NCBI GenBank assembly: GCA_964433495.1 | Contig: CAYSRC010000012.1 | Span: forward strand, 1-53,192 | Direction of reading: 5' to 3' | Source: CAYSRC01 sp964433495 | GTDB lineage: Bacteria; Bacillota; Clostridia; Oscillospirales; Ruminococcaceae | DNA: 53,192 bases | Part shown: piece by piece, positions 35,023-42,125 of the stretch | Layout of the letters: each line of letters begins with the position of its first letter | Numbering within the stretch: position 1 is the stretch's first letter | Made by a program: the position numbers and the translations under genes | The notes under the pieces: model-generated | The model's input: the letters and a program-made list of their open reading frames with translations, nothing else | Databases searched by the model: none | Told to the model about the DNA's origin: nothing

Positions 35023-35531
35023 CCCTCCGCGCCGTCCGTTCCCGTGGGCGGGCCGGGCGTGCCCGGCCGCACAAAAAAGCTTTTGTCCCCCAGCGTGATC
35101 ACGCTTATCACCAGCAAAACCGCGCCGACCGTCACAAAACAGTCGGCGAGATTGAACACAGGGAAATCAAAAAACAGAAACCGTATAAAGTCGGTCACCG
35201 CGCCGTACACGACGCGGTCGTACAGATTGCCCGCGCCGCCCGCAATCAGCAGCACCGCCGCCGCGCGGGACAGGCCCGAGGTGAAGCGCTTGAACAGCAC
35301 AAGGTACACGCCGACAAACACCAGCACAAACGTCAGCGCCGACAGCACGGCGGCGCCGCCGCTGAACAGACCGAACGCCATGCCGGTGTTTCCGCCCTCG
35401 AGCAGCTCAAGCCCCAAAATGTTCGGGATGATCTCGACCGTCCCCGCGCCCGCAAGCGCGCTCTCGGCCGCAATCTTGGTCAGACGGTCGAGGACCGTGA
35501 GCGCCAAAATCGAAAAAATCGTAAAAAGCAA
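35019..35531 (-). CDS. lspA: Lipoprotein signal peptidase II
   Basis: This protein of about 170 residues is a polytopic membrane aspartic protease that removes signal peptides from prolipoproteins. Four hydrophobic helices are visible, with the conserved GNTGMAFG loop, and the catalytic aspartates in GNLYDRVVYGAVTDFI and VFNLADCFVTVG. The frame is open from 35564, but the TTG at 35531 has GGGGGA close upstream and gives the usual start (LLFTIFSILALTVLDRLTK). The C-terminus ends in a short proline/glycine-rich tail. The GHL10 lipoprotein at 17084 is one likely client. Confidence 0.93.
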   Translation of the reverse strand: MLFTIFSILALTVLDRLTKIAAESALAGAGTVEIIPNILGLELLEGGNTGMAFGLFSGGAAVLSALTFVLVFVGVYLVLFKRFTSGLSRAAAVLLIAGGAGNLYDRVVYGAVTDFIRFLFFDFPVFNLADCFVTVGAVLLVISVITLGDKSFFVRPGTPGPPTGTDGAEG

Positions 35532-35548
35532 GTTTTCCCCCACTAAGA

Positions 35549-35577
35549 ATATAGCGGTGCGCAAAACACCGCTATAT
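35549..35577 (-). terminator. Hairpin between divIVA and lspA
   Basis: ATATAGCGGTG (35549-35559) and CACCGCTATAT (35567-35577) form an 11-bp stem with a 7-base loop. On the minus strand it is followed by TCTTAG, so the T-tract is poor. It could attenuate transcription ahead of lspA or occlude the lspA start region about 18 bases downstream. Confidence 0.4.
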
Positions 35578-35687
35578 CTTGTTTATTCGGTTTAAGTAAA
35601 AGCTATCGCGGCAGCAGAGAAGAATATGTAAGCCGATTTGCCGACGCACCGCGATTCAAACAGAGAAGCCGTTCGGCCGCCGCGGTC

Positions 35688-36524
35688 TTATTTATTGAAC
35701 GAGAAGCCGTCGCCGAAGTCGAGCTTTCCGAACTTTTCGTTCACCGACGCCTCGCGCGTGCGCGGCGCAAAGCCGTCATAGGGCTTGTCCTCGGTGTCAA
35801 ACTCGACGCTGTCGAACTTTATGCCGCTGTCGATGGTGAAGCCGTCCGCGCTGCCCTCGTCGTCGCCCTGCTGCTCAAGGGGTGCAAACTCGGCCACAGG
35901 GGCAAACTCGGTAACCGGCGCGAACTCGGGCGCGGGCCGCTCGGGAGCGGCGGGCTGCATCTCGGGCTCGGCCGCAGGGACCTCGTCGACGCTCTCGACA
36001 ATGTCCTCGACGGGCGCAGCAGGCTCAGCCGCGGCCCCGTCGCCGACGGCGTTTCCGTTGTCGTCGTACTCGGGCATCTCAAAGTCGGGCAGACTGCCGA
36101 TCATCTTGAGGTGACCCTCGTACATGCCGAGCAGCTCGTTCTTGAACTGCGAAACCCTGAGCTTTATCTCGTCGAGAAGCTTTGCCTCGCCCTTCACCCG
36201 CTCGCGGGCGTCGTCAATCATGTGGCGCGAGCGCTGCTCAGCGTCCCTTATCAGGATATCGTGCTGCTGATTGGCCTCGTTGACGATCGACTCGCGCATC
36301 TTTTCGGCGCTTACAAGGGCGCTGCGGATGGCGTTTTCGTCGCTTTGATACTGCTCGAGCTCGTTTCTGAGGGGCTGAACCTGGCGCAGCGCCTCGTCGC
36401 GCTCGGTCATCAGCTTCTCGACCTGGTCGGCGAGCTGATTCAAAAACTCATCGACATCGGCGGGGTTGTATCCGCGCGAAACCCTGTCAAACTCGGTATC
36501 CCTTATTTCCCTTGGCGTAAACAT
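35688..36524 (-). CDS. DivIVA-domain cell-division/polarity protein
   Basis: This 278-residue protein starts with a complete DivIVA membrane-binding domain (MFTPREIRDTEFDRVSRGYNPADVDEFLNQLADQVEKL), followed by a coiled coil to about residue 140 (QPLRNELEQYQSDENAIRSALV and an arginine-rich helical run) and an acidic, proline/alanine-rich C-terminal part of over 100 residues containing near-repeats of APVTEFAPVAEFAP. The coiled coil should polymerise at curved membrane near the septum. It lies 27 bases after sepF in the same direction. Confidence 0.9.
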   Translation of the reverse strand: MFTPREIRDTEFDRVSRGYNPADVDEFLNQLADQVEKLMTERDEALRQVQPLRNELEQYQSDENAIRSALVSAEKMRESIVNEANQQHDILIRDAEQRSRHMIDDARERVKGEAKLLDEIKLRVSQFKNELLGMYEGHLKMIGSLPDFEMPEYDDNGNAVGDGAAAEPAAPVEDIVESVDEVPAAEPEMQPAAPERPAPEFAPVTEFAPVAEFAPLEQQGDDEGSADGFTIDSGIKFDSVEFDTEDKPYDGFAPRTREASVNEKFGKLDFGDGFSFNK

Positions 36525-36551
36525 TGTGCATTCCTCCGGGTTTTTATTTTA

Positions 36552-36995
36552 TCAGAAGTACATTCCGCTGTTTTCCATCTCGTCAAGCAGCTCACCCATC
36601 ACGCCCACGTTGTAGGGGGTGATGATGAAGGTGCTGTTTGCAACGCGCTTTATCTGCCCGTTGTTGGCATAGGCGACGCCGCTTAAGAAATCGATGAGCC
36701 TGCGCGAAACATCCTTGCTTGTGGACTCGAGATTTAAAACGACCGTTCTCTTTCCGTTGAGGTGGTCGGCTATCCCGCTCGCGTCCTCGAAGCGCTCGGG
36801 CTTTACAAGGACGACCTCGAGCTGCGTGGTGGGGTTGACGTTGAGAATCCGTGTATCGCGGCTCTTCTTTGACGTCTGCTTGTCAGAGGACCCGTCGCTG
36901 TCGGAGACGGCCTCGTCGACCTCGTCCTCGATATAATCGTCCGAATCGTCGGTCTCAACACCGAAAAAGCTCTTGACACTGTCCAATAATCCCAT
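36552..36995 (-). CDS. sepF: Cell-division protein SepF
   Basis: This 147-residue protein anchors FtsZ to the membrane. An N-terminal amphipathic helix (MGLLDSVKSFFG), an acidic linker (EDEVDEAVSDSDGSSDK) and the SepF core follow: VVLVKPERFEDASGIADHLNGKRTVVLNLES, then RRLIDFLSGVAYANNGQIKRV and TFIITPYNVGV. Length is normal. It has its own promoter (37052-37080) and is followed by divIVA and lspA. The classic upstream genes pgeF, yggS and ylmH do not occur next to it. Confidence 0.95.
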   Translation of the reverse strand: MGLLDSVKSFFGVETDDSDDYIEDEVDEAVSDSDGSSDKQTSKKSRDTRILNVNPTTQLEVVLVKPERFEDASGIADHLNGKRTVVLNLESTSKDVSRRLIDFLSGVAYANNGQIKRVANSTFIITPYNVGVMGELLDEMENSGMYF

Positions 36996-37051
36996 ATTTG
37001 ATCCTCCGCTCCGCGCCAGCCGTGGCTGAAAAATACAAGCATCTAAAATAT

Positions 37052-37080
37052 ATTATCTAACAATACAATAAAAAAGTCAA
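37052..37080 (-). promoter_or_regulatory. Sigma-A promoter of sepF
   Basis: TTGACT (37075-37080) and GATAAT (37052-37057) are separated by 17 bp on the minus strand in an AT-rich stretch. The leader to the sepF ATG is about 50 bases. Confidence 0.7.
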
Positions 37081-37437
37081 TAAACAGTCCCGATAAAAAG
37101 AAAAAATGATGAAAAACGCCTGTATCGCGGCGGCATCCGACCGGGGCAGCCCGGGTTTGCTTGTTGAGGGAGTTTTTTCGGAGAGATATGAAGGCTTTTG
37201 CTTGCCGCACGCTTGCGGCTCCGGCGAAGCTCTCGTCGGCAAACCGCTTAAAAACAGCCAAAGCTCCCTGTCCGTCCCGCCCTTACGGCTCCAAAACCGC
37301 GCGCAACATGAACGACCGCGGTTAAGGGCGGCATCGGCCCGCTGTAAAACCTCGAGCGGCTTTTATCCCGCAGCGGCGTTTTCTCGGCGCCTGCACTTCA
37401 CCCGTTCTTACAGTTAAACCCGCATCCCTTTTTCGCG
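37081..37437. other. Spacer between the HlyD-like gene and sepF
   Basis: About 360 bases without a convincing gene. The part next to sepF is AT-rich and carries the promoter; the rest is a GC-rich spacer. A short minus-strand frame at 37043-37261 runs across the sepF promoter and lacks a ribosome binding site, so it is not called. Confidence 0.5.
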
Positions 37438-38655
37438 CTAAAGCTCCTTGCCGACGTAGAGGTCTCTGCCCTCGACGATGACTTCGTCGTACATCGCAAC
37501 GGTGTCGCCCCCGGCCGAGCCCGCGGTGCTCACGACATACTCGTCGGTCTCATAGATCACGTCGACCGACTTGAAGCTGACCGCCGAGCCGTAGCGGACG
37601 TACACCCCGACGACCCCCTCCTCGACCCGCAGCGCCGAGCGCGGGATCTTTATCCCCTCGTACTCGAAAAAACGTATCTCGGCCTGCTCGCACCGAAGGG
37701 ACGCGAGGCTCGCGTTCATGCGGCTGCACGTCAAGATAACGACCGCCGCGCCGCTCTCGGGGTCGCTCAAGACAGACGTCACCCGCGCGGGGATGCCGCT
37801 GATGCCGGCGTATTTAAAATCGAGCGAGACCGAGACGCCCTCGCCGAACCGCTGCGCCTGCTCCGCCGTGACAACCGCCGCAAAGTCCCAGGTATAGCCC
37901 GAGACGATCTTGCACCTCGAGGTGTCCTTGCGCGGCTCGCTCGACACGAGGGCGGCGATGTCGCCCACCCCCATCTCGCCGAGGGTCTCTCTGTTTATAC
38001 TGCCCTCGAGCCCGTCGACGTAGGAGATAAAATATCCCTCGAGCGGGGCCCTCAGCGTCGAGGCCTCGCCGATGTCGGGGATCGACGCGATCTTCTGCTC
38101 GAGCTCGGCTATCCTGCCCGAAAGGTCGGTGGTCTCGTCAATCGCGAGGTCATAGCTGTTCATCAGGCGCAGCAGCTCGGGCTTAAGGCGGTAAACGCTG
38201 TCGTATTCGCCCGCCGAAATCGCGGACGATATCTCGATTATGCTGTCGTAGATGCTGCCGCCGAGATTGGACACGCTTGTCGCCGTCGAGCGCGAGCTGA
38301 CCGAGGACGCCCTGACGACCGCAAGCTCCTCCTCGAGGTTTTGAAGCCGCATCCCGTCGATCTCTGCGCCCGCGCCGCCCGAGCCGTACACCGTCGCGAC
38401 GGCCTCGCCCACGGCGACCTTTGAACCGTCGCTGACAAGGTAGCTGCGCGCGCTGCCGCCCCACTCGTCAATCACCGTCTCGCTTCGCACGACGATGCCG
38501 CGGCAGGATATCCCGTCCGATATCCGCTCGACAACGGCCGACTGCGTTCGGTACTGCGGATAAACCACCCTGTAGACCTGGTATCCGAGATAGAACACCA
38601 GCAGCCCCGCCAGCGCCCCGAACAGGGCCTTAAAAACGGCCTTACCTGCCCTCAT
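37438..38655 (-). CDS. HlyD-like membrane-anchored periplasmic-adaptor-type protein
   Basis: This 405-residue protein has an N-terminal transmembrane helix (about 10-32: FKALFGALAGLLVFYLGYQV) followed by an extracytoplasmic region with a biotinyl-lipoyl-like fold (GIVVRSETVIDEW, VSDGSKVAVGEAVATVYGSGG), a helical segment, and a C-terminal beta domain. It resembles HlyD-family adaptors seen beside sepF in Clostridia. No ABC transporter or partner pump is encoded nearby, so transport is not established. The ATG at 38655 lies within hfq (14-base overlap), so it is translationally coupled to hfq. Confidence 0.7.
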   Translation of the reverse strand: MRAGKAVFKALFGALAGLLVFYLGYQVYRVVYPQYRTQSAVVERISDGISCRGIVVRSETVIDEWGGSARSYLVSDGSKVAVGEAVATVYGSGGAGAEIDGMRLQNLEEELAVVRASSVSSRSTATSVSNLGGSIYDSIIEISSAISAGEYDSVYRLKPELLRLMNSYDLAIDETTDLSGRIAELEQKIASIPDIGEASTLRAPLEGYFISYVDGLEGSINRETLGEMGVGDIAALVSSEPRKDTSRCKIVSGYTWDFAAVVTAEQAQRFGEGVSVSLDFKYAGISGIPARVTSVLSDPESGAAVVILTCSRMNASLASLRCEQAEIRFFEYEGIKIPRSALRVEEGVVGVYVRYGSAVSFKSVDVIYETDEYVVSTAGSAGGDTVAMYDEVIVEGRDLYVGKEL

Positions 38656-38896
38656 CTGCGCCCGACTTCTCGCACGCGTTGTCGAGAAGCGCAACCGGCT
38701 TGGAGGGGGTTATGGTGGAGATGGCGTGCTTGTAGATAAGGTTTTGCTTGCCGTCGCTGTCCAGCACGACCGTATAGCTGTCGAACCCCTTGACAAGCCC
38801 CCTTATCTGAAAGCCGTTCATCAAAAACATCGTCACCGATATCCGCTCTTTTCTCGCCTGGTTGAGAAAAACATCCTGAAGGTTGATCGCGTTCAT
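38642..38896 (-). CDS. hfq: RNA-binding protein Hfq
   Basis: This 84-residue Sm-like protein carries Sm1 (RISVTMFLMNGFQIRGLVKGFDSYTVVL) and Sm2 (IYKHAISTITP), the KH motif that lines the RNA-binding face. The N-terminal start MNAINLQDVFLNQARKE matches the family. The open frame runs 276 bases upstream, but GGAGGATGTA sits before ATG 38896 and gives the normal size. An own promoter lies at 39018-39046. Its C-terminal tail is short, as in Firmicutes Hfq, and its end overlaps the start of the HlyD-like gene. Confidence 0.95.
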   Translation of the reverse strand: MNAINLQDVFLNQARKERISVTMFLMNGFQIRGLVKGFDSYTVVLDSDGKQNLIYKHAISTITPSKPVALLDNACEKSGADEGR

Positions 38897-39046
38897 TACA
38901 TCCTCCGATTTTGCACAACTGCATTTTTTATAATGGACCGCGCCCGCGCGGGCGAAAACGGTCCGACCGAAGACCTGTCCGCAGACCGCGGGCGGCGGGC
39001 CCCCGGCCGCAGAGAAAATTATATTACTTTGCGCCGCCTTTCGCAA
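38897..39046 (-). promoter_or_regulatory. hfq promoter and structured leader
   Basis: On the minus strand TTGCGA (39041-39046) and TATAAT (39018-39023) are 17 bp apart. The leader of about 110 bases holds a GC-rich hairpin in which GGACCG pairs with CGGTCC around a CGCCCGCG-rich arm, followed by an A-rich stretch (ATTATAAAAAATG) before the ribosome binding site. An A-rich site could be bound by Hfq itself; that is inference. Confidence 0.6.
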
Positions 39047-39174
39047 CCTCGACCGCCGCAAAGGATCGGGACAGCCGACCCCGTATTTTACAAATTCAGA
39101 CATCCGCCCCGACTCGCGCGTCCAATGGGGGCAGGCACGCGCCGACGGCCCGATGCCGCGCTCAGCCGACATAC

Positions 39175-40122
39175 TCAGGCAAAGTCATCATATATTTTTT
39201 TTGCGGTGCGCGCGGCGTCCCCGCCGCTGTCCGGCGCAGCGTAAACCCGCGCCCCGCTCATCCGCTTAAACCAGGTTATCTGCCGCTTCGCGTACTGCGC
39301 GGTCGCGGTCTTGAGCCGCTCGAGGCACCCGTCGAGCGAACTTGTCCCCTCGAAATACCCGAACAGCTCTTTATAGCCGATCGCTTGGGCGACGGTGGGC
39401 CAGCTCTGCCTGTTGTCATAGACCAGCCGCGCCTCGCCGACGAGCCCCGACGCCGCCATGGCGTCCGCCCGCTCGGATATCCTGCGCCGCAGCTTTTCTC
39501 TGTCCCCCGGCATGAGCACCGCGGTGAAAAAGTCGAACCCGCTTCCGTTTTCCCTCGATTTTGCGTTGCGCTCGTCCATCGTCAGCCCCGTTTGCAGCAC
39601 AAGCTCGAGATAGCGCACGAGGCGCTTGCGGTTGTTCGGGTGCACGAGGGCGGCGGCCTTGGGGTCGCGCTCGCGCAGCTCGTCGAGCAGGCTCTGCGCG
39701 CCCTCGCGCTCGAGCCGCCCCCAAAGCCGTTCGCGCAGGCAGGGGTCCGCCGTCTCGTCCGCGAGCTCGATACCGTCCTTGAGCGCCGAAAGATAGAGCC
39801 CCGTGCCCCCGCACAGCACCGGGACGCGTCCCCTGCCGAGTATCTCCCGCAGGGCGGCGTCGGCGTCGGCGCAGTAGCGCGCGAGGCTGTACGCCTGCGA
39901 CGGGTCGACATAGCCGAAGAGATGGTGCCGCACCCCGCCCGTCTCGTCCTCGCGGGGCCGCGCCGTTCCGACCGACAGGCGGGCATAGACCTGCATCGAA
40001 TCGGCGCAGACCACCTCGCCGCCGACAAGCTTCGCGAGCTCGACGGCGACGGCCGTTTTGCCGCACGCCGTCGGGCCCGCCACCGCGATCACCCTATTGA
40101 ATACGGCCAAATCGCTTTTCAA
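39175..40122 (-). CDS. miaA: tRNA dimethylallyltransferase
   Basis: This 315-residue enzyme adds dimethylallyl to A37 of tRNAs reading UNN codons. The P-loop GPTACGKT (16-23), the GGEVVCADSMQVYARLSVGTARP block, and the YDNRQSWPTVAQAIGYKELFGYF segment are conserved. The start at 40122 is a TTG within the mutL 3' end (29-base overlap), with AAGGAG close upstream; a GTG ten codons on would remove only the leader peptide and cannot be excluded. Its product is the substrate of MiaB, also encoded in this cluster. Confidence 0.93.
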   Translation of the reverse strand: MKSDLAVFNRVIAVAGPTACGKTAVAVELAKLVGGEVVCADSMQVYARLSVGTARPREDETGGVRHHLFGYVDPSQAYSLARYCADADAALREILGRGRVPVLCGGTGLYLSALKDGIELADETADPCLRERLWGRLEREGAQSLLDELRERDPKAAALVHPNNRKRLVRYLELVLQTGLTMDERNAKSRENGSGFDFFTAVLMPGDREKLRRRISERADAMAASGLVGEARLVYDNRQSWPTVAQAIGYKELFGYFEGTSSLDGCLERLKTATAQYAKRQITWFKRMSGARVYAAPDSGGDAARTAKKIYDDFA

Positions 40123-42118
40123 TCTCCTTTTTCGTTATCTCGGTCACGACGGGTCTGCCGTGCGGACAGTGCTTTATCCCGTCCCCGAAAAGGATCTCCT
40201 CCGCGAGCCTGCACAGCTCCTGCTCCGACGAGCGCGACCCCGCCTTGATTGCCGCGCGGCAGGCGCACGAATGCATCAGCCACTCGGTCTCGTCGGGCGA
40301 TATCTCGTTCGAGAGGGACGCGAGCCGCTCGGCCATCTGCTCGACGGCGTCCCCCACCGCCTTGCCGGTGAAATAGGTGGGGATCTCGCGCACCGCGGCC
40401 TCGTGCTCGCCGAACCGCTCGACGACAAACCCCACCCGCTCGACCGCCTCGCGGTTGTCCTCGAGCGCCGTGAGCTCCTGCTCGCTCAGGGGGACGACGA
40501 CGGGCGCAAGGAGCGTCTGCCGCGAGAAGCCCGCGCCGTCCTTCACAAACCTGTCGTACAATATCCGCTCGTGGGCGGCGTGCTTGTCCATGAGCACAAC
40601 GCTGTCGTCGGTCTCAAAGACCGCATAGGTCGAAAAGACCTCGCCGACAAATCTCAAGGTCCTTCCGCCGCCGTCGTCCGCGCCGTCCCGCACCCCGCCG
40701 ATGCGGGTCTGAACCGTCTGCACTGCGCCGTCCGAACGCCCACGCTCGTCCGCGCTGCCGGCCGCCGCCTTTGCGGGGGGCTCTGCTGCCGGCCCACGCG
40801 CGGCGCTTTGGGGCGCTGCGGCAAGCTCCGACGCCCCCGGCATCGTCCGCGACGGCCGCGCGGGCCCGTCGGGCTCGATGTCGAGGAACCTGCGCCGAAC
40901 CCCGTCCGAGACCTCGACGGCCCGCTCCCTGACACCCGCCTCGTCCCCCGCGTTCAGGGTGAGAAAAGCGCCGCCCGCGGTGTACACGGCGTCCCCCGGC
41001 GGACAGGGCGCGGCAGCATCGGCCCGGGGCGCCTTCGGCGGCGTCGTTTTGCCCGGCGGCTCGGGTACGGGCTCGGCTTCGGTCTTGCGGCCCTTGTCCT
41101 CCCACGCGGTGATCTTGTTGGAAATATCGCCCGCGTAGGCGGTGAGCGCCAGCTTGACAGCGCTGTAAACCGCCGAGGTGACCTCCCGTTCGTTTTTAAA
41201 GCGCACCTCGGTTTTGGCGGGGTGCACATTGATGTCGACATTTTCGGGCGGCAGGGTGACGTACACCGCAAAGGCGGGATGGCCGCCCGCCGTGACAAGG
41301 CCGCGGCACCCCTCCTCCGCCGAAGCGGAGATGCTTCTCGAGCGGACAAACCTCCCGTTGACAAAGACGCTCTGCATACTTCTGCTCTGCCGCGCCGAGG
41401 CGGGCGCCGTGATGTAGCCGCTGACGGCCACGGCGCCCCTTTGCTCGCAAAACGGGATCATGTTCTCGCTCACCGTTCGCGGCAGGATGCCGTACAGGGC
41501 GGAAAAGACGTCCCCCTTTCCCGGGGTGGAAAAGACCGTCCTGCCCTCGCGGATGAGCTTAAAGGCTCTCTCGGGATGGGACAGCGCCAGCATCTCGGTC
41601 ACCGACTGCACCGCGTTGCCCTCGTGCACGTCCTTTTTCAAAAACTTCATCCGCGCCGGTGTGTTGTAAAAGATGTCCCGCACAAAGACGGTCGTCCCGT
41701 CGGGCGCGCCGACCTCCTCGAGCGCGGCCTCCTCGCCGCCCTCGATGACGTACCGTGTCGCTTCCCCGCCGGCGGGGCAGGTGATCATCGTCACCCGCGA
41801 CACCGACGAGATCGCGGCGAGGGCCTCGCCCCGAAAGCCGAGCGAGGTTATCCCGTCGAGATCGCCCGCCGAGGAGATCTTGCTTGTGGCATGGCGCAAA
41901 AACGCCGTCGGGACCTCCTCCCGCGGGATCCCGCAGCCGTCGTCGGCGACCCTGATCAGCCCGAGCCCGCCCCGCTTTATCTCAACCTCTATCGCGTGCG
42001 CGCCCGAGTCGATCGAATTTTCGACGAGCTCCTTCACGACCGAGGCGGGCCGTTCGACCACCTCGCCCGCCGCGATGAGCTCGCACACGTTTCGTTCGAG
42101 CAGCTTTATCGAAGGCAT
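40094..42118 (-). CDS. mutL: DNA mismatch repair protein MutL
   Basis: This 674-residue protein couples MutS mismatch recognition to strand removal. The N-terminal GHKL ATPase has ELVENSIDSGAHAIEVEI, DDGCGIP and GFRGEALAAI, and a proline/alanine-rich linker follows (about 350-470). The C-terminal dimerisation domain has the endonuclease motif as DKHAAHERILYD, with CACRAAIKAG and CPHGRPV. In the usual motif DQHA-x2-E-x4-E the last residue is Glu; here it is Asp. The ATG at 42118 lies 7 bases after the mutS stop. Confidence 0.95.
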   Translation of the reverse strand: MPSIKLLERNVCELIAAGEVVERPASVVKELVENSIDSGAHAIEVEIKRGGLGLIRVADDGCGIPREEVPTAFLRHATSKISSAGDLDGITSLGFRGEALAAISSVSRVTMITCPAGGEATRYVIEGGEEAALEEVGAPDGTTVFVRDIFYNTPARMKFLKKDVHEGNAVQSVTEMLALSHPERAFKLIREGRTVFSTPGKGDVFSALYGILPRTVSENMIPFCEQRGAVAVSGYITAPASARQSRSMQSVFVNGRFVRSRSISASAEEGCRGLVTAGGHPAFAVYVTLPPENVDINVHPAKTEVRFKNEREVTSAVYSAVKLALTAYAGDISNKITAWEDKGRKTEAEPVPEPPGKTTPPKAPRADAAAPCPPGDAVYTAGGAFLTLNAGDEAGVRERAVEVSDGVRRRFLDIEPDGPARPSRTMPGASELAAAPQSAARGPAAEPPAKAAAGSADERGRSDGAVQTVQTRIGGVRDGADDGGGRTLRFVGEVFSTYAVFETDDSVVLMDKHAAHERILYDRFVKDGAGFSRQTLLAPVVVPLSEQELTALEDNREAVERVGFVVERFGEHEAAVREIPTYFTGKAVGDAVEQMAERLASLSNEISPDETEWLMHSCACRAAIKAGSRSSEQELCRLAEEILFGDGIKHCPHGRPVVTEITKKEIEKRFGRIQ

Positions 42119-42125
42119 CGCGCCC

